This document shows positions 33,355 through 45,271 of a DNA stretch of 64,000 nucleotides, one piece after another. The notes beneath the pieces were generated by a model. The model worked only from the letters and a program-made list of their open reading frames with translations. It did no database searches and had not been told where the DNA came from. This stretch comes from Symsagittifera roscoffensis (taxonomy: Eukaryota; Xenacoelomorpha; Acoela; Convolutidae), in NCBI RefSeq assembly GCF_963678635.1, contig NC_087063.1, positions 47,736,684 to 47,800,683 of the forward strand, read 5' to 3'. The first letter of the stretch is position 1; each line of letters starts with the position of its first letter. The translations under genes and the position numbers were made by a program.

Positions 33355-33630
33355 AGGAGTTACAATCAATTATAATCGATTCTGATGGATTTTTGTGAAA
33401 AACTAGAGAACTAGAAATTTGAGTAAAAATAATGGATTATAGTCAATGATAATCGATTATAATTGTATCGAAAAATAGACGAAAAAATAATCGATTATAA
33501 TCAAGTATAATGGATTATAATAAATTATAATTTGACTTTAAAAGGAGTGATTATAATCGATTATTAATTGATAATATCGATTGTTTCTCAGTTTTAGTAA
33601 GATTGGTGCTAAACTCGTAATATAATCTAT
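33355..33630. repeat. Cluster of TAATCGATTATAAT palindromes (right)
   Basis: Same word family as 32480-32695, mirrored around the foldback at 32778-33010. There is no coding sequence. Confidence 0.7.
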
Positions 33631-34592
33631 TATTAACACTTGAAACTGGATGCGGGATAATTATACAGAAAATGGCCGTCAAAAAATACATACATGGGGG
33701 ATAGTTAACAAGATCCGAAGAAGGGAATAATCAACAAATTCCGGCTAGTCAATCAGTCCTATCATCCAAATACGAAAAAGTTGAATGCATCTTTTTGTAC
33801 TTAACAACATAGTTAAAGATAAAAAAACTGGAAGAAGATGAAATGGAAAATTTATTGTTTTTCAATTGTTTATCAGTTTCTAATCACTAAATACTTTTTT
33901 CTTAGCCTGACATTGCAGTTGAATTCAAGGTTTTGCCCTGATATACGCGCAGTTTTTCCGGCTACTTGATAAAAGTTCTATTGTTGCAGTTTTGGAAGAA
34001 AATTGTCGAATGTTTGTGCTCCAGAAACCAAATTTTTTGGATCTTGTAAATTGTTTTCCCCCTTTTGGATCTTGTTAACTATTCCCCCTCCCCCCGTGCG
34101 TATATTGTTTTTGACAACAATTTCTGCATAAAATATGCAGTTCAAAAAAGTCAACAATTAATGGGGTTTTCATTTTGGCGCGTTCGTGTTTGTATTACTT
34201 GCTTTTTATATAATACCCAAGTAAAAAACCTTTAAAATATATAATTTCTGAAAATTGTTTTAAACCATTGAAAATGTGGCCGCCAAAGTTGAATTCTGAA
34301 AACTGAAATAGGGGTGGGGGGAATAGTTAACAATATCCGACTAGCTAGCCTCAATTCAATTTGCAACGGTTTAAACCGCCGCTTACGGGTGATGCAAGAA
34401 GGCAATAATTCGCGCGTTAATTATCCCAGTGTGACCAAATTAGCGATTTTCATACCACAATATTTGTTTTGCAATAAGTACCTCTTGAATTTTTTCGAGC
34501 TCCGTATAACAATGTCTCTTAGGTGGTATATAAAAATCCATGAAAAACACTAAGTTAAAAATTTGAAAATTGTCTGATTAAAAAACCAACCC

Positions 34593-35370
34593 CCCATGGG
34601 TTGACCTCCATGCGAAAAACTGTGTATTAGAAAATTCCATTGATAGAGTCTATAAAGAATATGATTATCATACAGTTTCTAATTAAGAAGTAAATTTGAA
34701 TAAACCTATTGCGGTTTTTTACTGAATGAAAGTCGTTTTGTTTGTCACAAGCTTCATTTTTAATTGTATGGGAAAAATTTAAGACCAAAAATCAAAATTT
34801 GGATTCGAAACAATCCAAATTATTTTTTGTAACTTCGCCCACTGACAGGCTATTTGGAGATGGTGGATCTACCGTACAATCTCCAACGCTGATGAAAATG
34901 TGCCACTAACACCAAGAGCTGGAGATATGTGTGAAGGACATAACTTGCCCATACCTTTGCGATCGACGCATCCCGCAACTGAGAAAAAAGAAAAAAAATT
35001 GATTTTAATGGGTTTTCCTGTTCTAAATTGATGTTAACACAATCGATCCCCATTTTACCCTCAGTTAACAGTTATTTGAATTGGGTTAATCGAAATGTAC
35101 ATATTTCGGTCCCCCCAGCCCGGGTTGACCTCCATAGACCAAAATTATTTATCATACAATTCCATAAACTAAGTCTATGAAAAAATACGAATCATACAAA
35201 TTTCATACATTTTGCTAAAATGATGACGTCGAATTTTCAAAAAACTTTTTTCTTGTTTTGGCATAAAATTCTGTGTTTCGTGCAACATAAAAAAGAAAAA
35301 TTTTTTTTCAAAAAAAAATGCTAATCATACAATTTCCATATATGGAAAAGGTATGACTAGCATTTTTTGA
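34593..35370 (+). mobile_element. Two partial copies of the CCCGGGTTGACC MITE family
   Basis: The left end of the 909-base element recurs at 34597 (GGGTTGACCTCCATGC) and at 35118 (CCCGGGTTGACCTCCATA). The second copy runs to about 35370, ending in GACTAGCATTTTTTGATGG, close to the right end of the full element but without the final inverted repeat. The region between them has no gene. Confidence 0.6.
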
Positions 35371-35589
35371 TGGCGACGACAAAAATGGCGACGACAAGTA
35401 TTTTTGAAATTGATCCCAAAAGTTTTTTTTGTGTTTTTTTTTCAACCGCAAACTGATTTTCGTACTCAAACAAACCTTTTTAATCGAAAAAATGGATTAT
35501 TTTAAAGCCAAAACGGTTTTTAGAAATAAAATGGTTCTTTAAATCGATTAAGAATGATTTATTTTAAAGCCAAAATCAAAGTTATTAAA

Positions 35590-35950
35590 AGTGGGAAAAA
35601 TCGATTATTTTGGACTAAAAAAAGATTTTGTTGCCTCAAAAAATAGTTGTATTATACTTCAATATTTAATAATTAAAATCGATTATTTTGTCAGTTGTTT
35701 AGACACTGACAAGAAACTTAACTATAATGAAATTTTACTCATCGAACTCCAATGCGGGAGGACTTCGCTAGTAAGTTACAGAAGATGATGATTGAAAGCC
35801 GTGTCGTATGAAAGATCAAACGTAGATAAAATTTTTGGGGCATGCTAAGTTGTCCTAATGTTTTTCTCGTTTTTAGTATTTGCACGGTTTTTGTATTGTT
35901 ATAAAAAATCATAGATTGATGACAGGCCACTTGGAGAAGACGGTTACACC
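35590..35950 (+). repeat. Dispersed repeat shared with 54300-54626 and 57270-57602
   Basis: The segments with TTAACTATAATGA, TGATGATTGAA.GCCGTGTC, TTTTGGGGCATGCTAAGTTGT and GTATTTGCACGGTT occur in the same order here and just upstream of the family B LTRs B2 and B3. Only the end part is left before B1. Function unknown. Confidence 0.75.
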
Positions 35951-37526
35951 GTACAATCTCTATCCCTTCTACCCCCCCTCCCCCTTAGTGATCTACAATA
36001 AAATGACCTCCCAAGCATTTACTACCTTTGAAAACTTCTCATGAAATATTCATTCCAATCAAACGCATTTGAATACAGCTGGTGAAGATTTTAGCACCGG
36101 GTAGCTATTGTATATTGCTAATAGCGTAAAAGTTTGATAATAACTTGATATTTTTTGATTTTTGACCAAAAGATCAATTTCATTTTGTCCTCGATTATAT
36201 TTTTTCAAAAAAAAGTGTTTTATCTTACCTTAATCGATTGAGGGGAGTAAATAATTAACTAATCATCCCGGCCTTAGTGAACTCCCTCATTTTGTTATTT
36301 TCGAAAAAATCTTTTCTCGGCGCGCGGAAAAGAACATGTTCAGAAATGATCAAATACGTTCACCGAGAGTTAAAATTTTGTAATTATGCCGCGAAACGAC
36401 GGTTTCTAATAAGATAGTTTTCGATGCAACTATAAATTTCATAATCATGCCGCAAAACCATAGTTTTTTATTTGTTGAAATTCAAGGCAGCTAGATACGT
36501 CCTTGCGTGTCATTGTGCGATTTATTTTAAAAACTAACCTAATTGGAAAATACTTTGATTTTCTATAACTTCATTTTCTTATAGTAGTGTAATCTGATCA
36601 GTTGGTAAAAAGGAAACTAAGTTTTTGCAAAGGCTGTAAATTTTGATAACATAATTAAAACTGCTTTGAAGTACCACGGATTTGAATATCTCTTCAGATC
36701 AAGAAAAACAAAGCACCTCAGAGTCAGATATAAACAAGGAACTAACTCCAAATTTACGAGTGCAAAAAATTTCTGATTCCAAATCAAAGTAAACCGCTTC
36801 TAAAATCAAAGTAAACTACTGAATCCAATCCAAGTTTGTTTACAAACCCAAAATGCAGTAGAACAACATAAAAAGCAGATTTCATCAGACTGCAGGAGGA
36901 AAGACCGAAACTAACTCAGACTCAAACAAAACATTGCAAGTGTAGGTCGAGAAACAAGGAAAGAGAGAGTGATTTCAGCTGCTGAAACACCTAGGCTGCA
37001 AAACCTCATATGGTTTTGTTTATGTTCTAAGTTCATGTTAGTCTGGGACAAATTTGCTATTTCCACAGAGCTAGTAGAAAAAGAGAAATTTACCAGTAGA
37101 AGCTTTCACGGGAATGCTCTAAATATTTTGATCCTTGCAACTGAACAGTTTATAGGCTTCAGAATTTAAAAGTTTATTGATTTTTTGATTTATTAAATTT
37201 TGATTTGAAAATATATTTTTTTGCTGTTTTAATCAGGAACTGTTGAAGTTGAGAATACAAAAGTCAAAAGTGAATTTTAGTTTAGGGTGCGGGTCTTAAT
37301 TATTATCTAATCGCAAGCTTGGGTTGAATGTGATTATTAGCGGTTTATTCCTAATCTTGTTTTCAAATTTGTTTATCATAGTCAGTGTTGTTAAAAAAAA
37401 TCATTACTTATACTTGATGATTTGACTTGTTCATTTCAAGCAGTTAAATTTACCTCGAATTCTTTCTTAAAAACCTACGTTTTCTTAAATTTGGGTTAAA
37501 CTGACTAAGTTGAGCGGGTATAAAAA
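35951..37526. other. Host non-coding stretch, nothing recognised
   Basis: AT-rich DNA without a convincing coding frame, RNA gene or repeat on either strand. The 66-codon frame at 36969 on the plus strand shows no family features. Confidence 0.4.
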
Positions 37527-38760
37527 GCGAAACGTTCTCAACCACCGCCGTCAAAAAAAGGTCGAAAAAGTACAATATCAGGGTTGCTGGTAACGGTTAA
37601 TATGCAGTTCTGAGCCTAATAACTTTTATTGTGAACAAGATAAAAGCTCGACTAATGGGACCTTTTTGGTTCTCCTATGGTAGGGAGAGCCAATAGTCTA
37701 GCTATTTTTGCGAAACGTTCTTAACCACCGCCGTCAATTGTAGAGCGGAAAATGCAATATCAGGGTTGCTGGGAACGGTTTATATGCAGTTCTGAGCCCA
37801 ATAACTTTTGTTGTGAATAAGATAGAAGCTCGACTAACGGGACCTTTTTGGTTCTCCTAAGATAGGGAGAACCAGTAGCTTAACTATTTTTTTTAGATGA
37901 AGCGTAAAATAAGATGACGAAGTTTCGTGAAACAGCTATGCCAAAATACGAAATAAAAAAATGTATTTTATATTTTTACCATTTTCATTTTTTTTGAAAA
38001 TAAGATTTTGAATAATTCGAGGCTCCGAACCCGATAACTTTTGATGTGATTAAGATACAACACTGTTTAAGGGGACCTTTTCAGTTCTCATGTGCTAGGG
38101 CAAGCCAGTAGTTTAGCTAATGTTTCGTTTCGTTTTTAACTGAGATGTAAAAACTCTTGTAAAAATCATGTGAAAATTTAAAAAAAAAACAAAAAAATAA
38201 AAAAATAAATAAAAAAAACTTTGATTTTTTGCCTCAAACTGTCCGATAAAGCTTCCAATTGATCAGACAGGAAATATAACACAATGAACTACCTTTGAGA
38301 AGCTCTAGAGATGTTTTTTCGAAAAATGAATTTTTCCCTTGGGTGCTGAAAACACCTCCTTCATAGTAATTTTTTTTTTTCGGTTTTTGGTTTTTTGAAC
38401 TACATAAGTAATAAAGTAAAACTTTACTGAAGCAAACCGATTGATTTGCATAGAACCATCGGCTCAGAGCGTCTTTTTTTATTATTTTGGAATAAAATAT
38501 TTTGCTGATTTCTTTTTGGAAAAATGTTATTTTTGAAATTTTCATATTTTTTTAAGAGATAAGATTTTGACTAACTGAAGGTACTTTTTGATCTGATAAA
38601 GATAGACGCTTGGTAATGAGAACAATTTCTGTTCTCCTATGGTAGGGGCAAGCCTTTCGAATTTTTTATTTCTCACCTGGATTAATGGTAGAGTGAAAAA
38701 TGACTTGGGATTTTTTTGGGATGAAAAAGTAAAAAAAAAAAACTTCAAAATTAAAATTAA
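37527..38760 (+). repeat. Diverging tandem repeat, about 183-bp unit
   Basis: Units 1 (37527-37709) and 2 (37710-37891) are close copies, with GCGAAACGTTCT, ACCACCGCCGTC, ATCAGGGTTGCTGG and GGGACCTTTTTGGTTCTCCTA. Decayed later units start near 38024 and 38577 and keep the GTTCTC.TATG..AGGG..AGCC part. No coding sense is seen. Confidence 0.75.
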
Positions 38761-39745
38761 CCTATAAATTTGTTTCTAATGGTTTGCTATGAAGTTTTTT
38801 GTCGTACTAGGAAACAAAAGGGGTCCTGGAACTTGTCTATTACAAAACAAAATTTTTTTATTGGACATTCCACCTGATGCGCTATCTATCTCTTTCTAGA
38901 AGTTTTGAAATAAATTTCTCTCTAAGTTTGATTGAAAACAACATCTTAAAAATTTATTGACCCAATTGATAACGAAACATTCAAAGAAGATCCAGCTAAA
39001 ACTGATTTATGAGCAATTATATGGTATCATAGATTTTATAAGTTTGTTTTGATTTTTCATACTTTGTGTAAATTTCTGAACCAAAGATGGGGAATTGGCT
39101 AAATCTATTTTTCAATAAATTTTTAAAAAGGAAGGATGTGAAAAAGTTAGCTGTTTTCTGGTATCATAGATTCTTTAACATTTAAAAAAAATTCTATACT
39201 TTGTCTAAATGCGAGAAATTGTTAATTGTTTTTTTTCAATGAATTTTTGAAATAAATAGGGCAAAAAGGAGGGTAACATATTTTAACTTTCAGATTTCCT
39301 GAAGGAAAAAAAAATTATCCACTGATCCAGTATTCTCAAATCAATAATTTTTATCAAAAAAGAAGTACTCAAAAGACCTTTTAAATCTGAGAGAACTTTA
39401 AGACTACAGATTCTCATTGTAAGACTCAAAACAAGGAAACTTTGAATGTTTCCGCAGAGAACGTGCATAAAAATGAACGCTTTTTTTGTTTGAAAACCTC
39501 CCGAAATGTGCATCAAAAAATATCAAAAAATTGTACTTGATTGAAATGTCTACTTTTAAAAAATCATTATAATAGCAAGCTAGCAAGAGTAGTGTGTTAG
39601 TATGAACCTACTTTGTGTTCGGACCTAACTGGCAAACAAGAGTGCTCATTTGTTGGCACATTTTTCTACTCTTGATCTGAATTTTTGGAAGTTTCATTGC
39701 AACTGTTATCTGCTTTTTTGTGGCTAGTATTTAAGATTATTGAGC

Positions 39746-39812
39746 ATGAGTGGCTGAGTGAGAAGGACGCGAGAGTTTCACTCTCAAGTTTGATGGTTCG
39801 ACGTCGCGTAAG
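39746..39812 (+). other. tRNA-like sequence with A and B boxes (SINE head or tRNA pseudogene)
   Basis: TGGCTGAGTGAG (39751-39762) fits a polymerase III A box, and GGTTCGACGTC (39795-39805) fits a B box at normal spacing. Between them GAGA-GTTTCAC-TCTC can form an anticodon arm with T33 and anticodon-like TTC, and GATG..CGTC can pair as a T arm. The acceptor ends do not pair and there is no matching 3' end, so a working tRNA is unlikely. Confidence 0.4.
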
Positions 39813-42570
39813 CATAGTTTTACTAAGATGAGATTTAATTCTACTTTTTCATTTCACTTTATGGAGCTGCTTTTTGTCGTTTTCTCGCTCGTGTTTTCGA
39901 AGCGCAGCTTCGCCTCGGTGTTTAATTTTATGTAGGTTGTGTAATTTTGTTGAATTCTAAATAATGCAGAGTCGATGAACGTATTTCAGACTCTGGAAAA
40001 GGTCGCGATGATTATTTTACTGTTTATTTTCAGCAAGTCTTTAATTTCAATCAAGTTTAATTTTTTTTGCGGTTTTGCATTTCGTTTTTTAAAGTTCAGT
40101 TCATTTCATTAGAACTCCACTATCAATACCATGTTCAACTTCTAAAATCGAAATTGGTATTCAATTTTCAGATTTCCCAGCGAAATAAAGTTCTAATTAT
40201 TGATCTAATTTCTTCATAAACATATTACTGTGTTCTAGAATTTGAAAGAACTTTAAGGGCGCCATATATGATTTTCTTTTTTCAAAAAACAAGTCAGTTT
40301 TTTTTAGCGTTCAATGAATTTGTGTAGGTTATTTTTTTCACTAGTTTTAGTGGGATCCTTCGAGGAGCACAGGCTTTCTTTGGTGACATCTTTGGACTCC
40401 ACAACTGATACTCTAACTGCCTCAAAATCTTGTAAATCGTTGACTTTAATTACTATATATGAAGAAAATCAGCCTCGCTTTTAAGTTTCATTAGCAAAAC
40501 AAACGTGGAGACCATTTGTTACTACCTCTGAGTAAATCTACAGAATAATTGTTTTCGGAGTAGTTTCTCCTTGTTCAGACCATTTCCGCCTATTTAATTG
40601 GAAATATTCCTTTAGCATCCGAACTTTTTTGCTGTCTTGAGCTGAATTGTAAAAAATCATTTGACCAGTTTATTTTTTTTAAATGGTGGGTTGATAAGGG
40701 TTAAAATGGGGGCAATTATTGCATTATGTTGAACTCTACTTACGTGTATCGTATTTATTTATTCCACCTAAATGAAAAAAAAACTTTGGAAAAAAAAATT
40801 ATTGCATAGTTTATTGTTTTTTGTTTTGAGAGAAAATGCAGATTTTTTGTTCTTTGAGTGTTTTTATTGAAAGTTGGGCACTTAAAATGAGAGGTTTAAC
40901 AAAAAGTCTGTTTATACCATTGAAAATTGTGACTCCTTGACTTCAAGTTTAAAAAATATCAAACCTTCATTTTTTTGTGAAATCTATGGATCAAAAAACT
41001 GGCAAATTGGCTGAGCTCTGGAATTTTTTTTGCACACTATGAAAATTTCATTTATAATGATGAAACATAAGGCGAAATATTTATGAGCCTTGAGTTATTC
41101 CATACAACAAAACCGTTCCAAACTGTTTTGAGCAAAGCAAAAAGATCGTAATTGTATTTGTTTGATTCAAATTTCTACACTTGATGTTTGGTATTAAACA
41201 TAATTTATGGTTTTCTTTCCTACTTTTAAAGAAAGTGACGGAATTTTGATATTTTTGCTCAGGTGGTTTTTTTTATAACAAATATCGCTTTTTTGACTAG
41301 CAAAGTTTGACAAAAAATGTATTTACTATTCGAAAAAATTTGTTGACTTGAGATAAAATTACAGATGAAATTTAACCTGTGCCCATGAGAACTTTTTTCG
41401 CCAGACAAACGTCGACATTAACTAGCAATTTACGACGGAAATTTCTTAAATATTAGCCGAAAAGTTTTGATCTCCTGAAAGATAGCTATTTTCGGCAGTT
41501 TACGGTAAATAATGATTGATGTATATTGTGCGATTATGGTAGCTCTGAGAGGTAATTGTCGTCTGAATAAAACACAAATTGATCCAGTTTTGGGTAAAAC
41601 TTTGTCCTTTTATACGGATCTTTTTTCTCGGATTCTTGTAAAGTTATAGAGGATAGGAAGATTTGGCCAACTTGGGACAACTATTGGTGCAATAAATTAT
41701 ATGCTATGAATCAGCAAGCAGAGACTTAGTCCATGTAAGAAGTCGTTCCAAACTGAATTGAGGCAGGCTAATTAAATTTTTTTCAGGAAACTACATCACT
41801 TCAAATTTTGCATAGCGTTTGGTGGATTGATTTCGGAGAAACAAAAACAAAAAATTCTTTTTTTTTTTCAATTTTCATTTCTTTTATTTTTTCTTTTTTG
41901 GTGGTTTTTTTTCAAATTTTGTTGCTTCTATTTGTTAAAACTAGGACAAAACAAGGAAAAATAATAGTGTTAGGGTCACAAAAATCCAAAGTCATAAGTT
42001 GATCCTGAAACAGAAAAAGTTTTGAATCCATATATTTCAATTCTTTTATTTTGTTTTGTTTCATTGCGTTCTTAGACTCTATTCTAACTTACTGTTGGCT
42101 GTATGCCGAAAATACTTAAGACTTAAGTTTGATTAGACATGTGTTGGATAATTTTACTAATATTTTTCTGTTATTTTTTTGTTTAAAAAGAATTGTAAGA
42201 GGAATGCAAACTACGCTCCCAAATCACGGAATTGCAAACGATGAGAATAACATCTTGAAAAATGGATTAGAACTCTAAAAAAACGTTGAACATTTTTTTC
42301 TATGGATTATTTTTTATTAGAACAGTTTTAACATTAGAATGTTCATTTCGTTGTAGTTTTTTTTGCCCCAAAAAGCTCGAAGTTTGAAAAAAAGTTAAAC
42401 TTTATCGTTTCACTTTTTGCTTGAAACGTTTCTGAAAAACCAATCAATTAAGGCAAAAATAATAAAACTAAAAACCAGAATTGAATAAAATTGAAATTAA
42501 AACGTGAAATTGTTTTAGTGAACTTTCTTCTACTTTCGACCACCAAAAGTGTTGTAACCGGTAAAGAAAA

Positions 42571-42770
42571 NNNNNNNNNNNNNNNNNNNNNNNNNNNNNN
42601 NNNNNNNNNNNNNNNNNNNNNNNNNNNNNNNNNNNNNNNNNNNNNNNNNNNNNNNNNNNNNNNNNNNNNNNNNNNNNNNNNNNNNNNNNNNNNNNNNNNN
42701 NNNNNNNNNNNNNNNNNNNNNNNNNNNNNNNNNNNNNNNNNNNNNNNNNNNNNNNNNNNNNNNNNNNNNN
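42571..42770. other. Assembly gap of 200 N
   Basis: Exactly 200 N, which may be a placeholder of unknown true length. The flanks are AT-rich and not obviously repeats of one another. Confidence 0.99.
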
Positions 42771-44689
42771 TCAACTTCAATGATGAGCGTGTTTGAAATT
42801 TTATTCCGGGGGAGGGGCGGCTACGTTATTTGGGCTCACAAAATTAAACGCGGATAATGTTTCAGAAAACTTAAAATCATGACTGAGTCTATATCGTTTT
42901 GAAGATTAATTTTTAAGACCTATTTAAACTTATATTTCGGTTTTTTTTTTAATAATTAAAAACTTATTTAAAGTTTCATCGATCAAACTTTTGTTTTTCT
43001 TGGTTTGTACTTGTTTTAATTTAGAAAATCTTAGAAAAGTGTCAATTTCAAATTTGATTTTTCGCGGTTCGTTTTTGTTAATTAGGAAGAAAAACGTCGG
43101 ACCATCGTTTGTCTGCTTAAGCTTTCTTGGCTGAAATTGGTGTGGGATTTTTGTGCGGTCAGAAATTTTGATTATTCTTTTTTCTTATAATTTATAACTT
43201 AAATAGCCTTGATTTTGTAGAGTTAGTTTTCTTTTGTTTTTTTTGTTAAAAAATTCATTCGAACTAAATGTTTATTGGCTGAGTTATCTTAATTTGTGTC
43301 GCTTTAAGGATAAAAAACTTGATTAAAATAAAATTCAGGCAGGCTTTCTTGTAATAATTCAAATTTTCAAAACTTAATAGCTCAACATTTTTCTGACAAC
43401 AATTTGACTTTTCGGCTCAATGAACGTCTACGCATTGTCGGCTTAGTAGCCGTCTTTATGAATTAGAACTAAATTTATGCTGTTTGTTGTGTTTCTTGAA
43501 TGGTTTTTTTTCTAGACGATTTCAACTGTGTGAAAAAACTGTTAGCTTTTACCGTTGGAAGCAAAACCAACTCCAATATCGATCATCAGATGTGCAATGA
43601 TCGGTAAAACGATAATAATATCGTTTTGTCGGAAATGGGTTTTCATTTTCCGATTTCCCTGAGGAAAGTAAAAGTTTGTTTCGAATCAATGTTTTCAAAA
43701 CGGGACTTAGAAGAATTTTCAGAAAGAGTTTTTTCAAAAAATTGCTGGTTATTTTTTTTAATTGTTAACAAGTTAAACTTTTAATTTTCTAATGAGATAC
43801 CTACCAATGAGTTTGGTCAAAAAATGAGAAAAAATTGAGATTAACGCTATTGCTGATTTCAAAAGGAAATGTGCTGATGTTAAATCTGATTTAGTTTAAT
43901 CATATTATGCTGGTCTTCAATGCTTCTCAATTTTTTTTTTCATAAAAAATGAGTATAAAAATTAGTTGCGATTTCCAAAAAAAGGTTTGATCTTAAAAAA
44001 CGTGTTTTTCGAAAATCAAATTCTTTTTGAATATTTAAAAAATCAAACAAGTTTTTAGACTTTTCTTTTTTGATCAAAACTTCTCCCTGGAGCGAATTTG
44101 AGCATCCGAAATACAGTATCCACACCGGAGAGCAACTTTGGATGCGGTAGGATATCGTTGTTTTCTCCATTTTTAAACAGATCTCATCATAATATATCTT
44201 CTACTAACTCATATTTCTTTTTTTAATTATTTGTTTCGAATGTGATACAAGGCTTCGCTTCGCTCTTGTGTAATCAGATTTGGTTGTAGTGTACATTGAT
44301 AAGTCAATTTTTTTTGCCAAGTGAATTGCTCATGAGGTGTTTTCAAGAAATGAATCATTTGTGGGAATAGACTTTGAACATGTTTTTCATAAAATTAAAC
44401 AACTGACTGGATTTTTCATTTCAATACTATAAAAATTGTTTCTTCGAAACAGTTCTCCACTTTATTTTGTTTTGTTTTTGCAAATTATTTGCCTAGTTTT
44501 CGAAATTTAATTTTTGTAGTTGCTACTGTTGGCAACTTGTGTTATAGTCTTCCTATGAAATAACAAACAACTTTTTTATCTGTCTCTTGTTTTTAACAAA
44601 AAAAAAACAAAAAAAATCATTTTTAGCTGTCTCTAGTTTAGTTTTTATGTTTTTTTCATATACATAGTTATGTATGAATAGATGTTAGT

Positions 44690-45270
44690 ATGTAAATTTT
44701 TTTGTATGTATGTATAAATCTGTGTATGTGTGTACGTATGTATGCATGAATGTATGTTTTTATGTGTTTATATAGGCATGTATGTATGTATGTATGTATG
44801 TATGTATGTATGTATGTATGTATGTATGTATGTATGTATGTATGTATGTATGTATGTATGTATGTATGTATGTATGTATGTATATGTGCAGGTTTGTATA
44901 GGTGTATGTTTGTATGTATTCAGTATGTGAGTATAACTGAATGTATGTTTGTACAAAGAGAACTAGGTATATAGGTGTGTAAATATGTATGTGAGTATTT
45001 TTGTATGTATATGTTATTTGTGTATATATGTATGTAAATAACATTATATATTTAGTATATTTGTTATTATAAAAAAAGTTTGTATGTATTTATGTATGTA
45101 CGCATATATGTATGTATGTATGTATAAATTTATGTAGGTAGGTTAAAATATATGTATGTATATATAAATGTATGTATGTATGTATGTATGTATGTATAGA
45201 TGTATTCAATATGTGGGTTTGTGTGACGTATGCATATATGTGTGTATGGGCGTGATTTTGTATGCATGTG
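44690..45270 (+). repeat. ATGT tetranucleotide microsatellite region
   Basis: A nearly pure TATG run at about 44778-44883, with degenerate TATG/TGTATG sequence on both sides. Any open frame here is only the repeat being translated. Confidence 0.95.
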
Positions 45271-45271
45271 T

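Larger units (their letters stand above)
31970..34592. repeat. Host non-coding DNA with dispersed and inverted repeats
   Basis: No gene is seen. The segment 32315-32465 is repeated in inverted orientation at about 34190-34325 (shared GGATCTTGTTAACTATT, ATTCAACTTTGGC). The segment 32130-32320 is repeated directly at about 34370-34540 and resembles 27540-27780. It looks like several overlapping copies of unknown transposons. Confidence 0.5.
38761..44690. other. Long AT-rich host non-coding stretch
   Basis: I see no supported gene in nearly 6 kb apart from the tRNA-like sequence at 39746-39812. It has many T runs and A runs. It contains the assembly gap at 42571-42770. Short minus-strand frames at 43549-43737 and 43940-44170 have no recognisable domain. 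Confidence 0.4.

Noticed and set aside
32480-33630. CRISPR-like or regulatory array of repeated palindromes
   Set aside because: No regular spacing and no unique spacers; the words are imperfect palindromes in animal DNA.
42448-42796. Open frames of about 100 codons spanning the gap
   Set aside because: Most of each frame is N; there is no real sequence to support coding.
43940-44170. Minus-strand 76-codon frame with a GC-richer part near 44085-44165, a possible host exon
   Set aside because: No clear splice sites or recognisable domain; too weak to annotate.
44730-45044. Open frames of MYVC or THIY repeats on both strands
   Set aside because: Translation of the ATGT microsatellite in several frames; not a gene.
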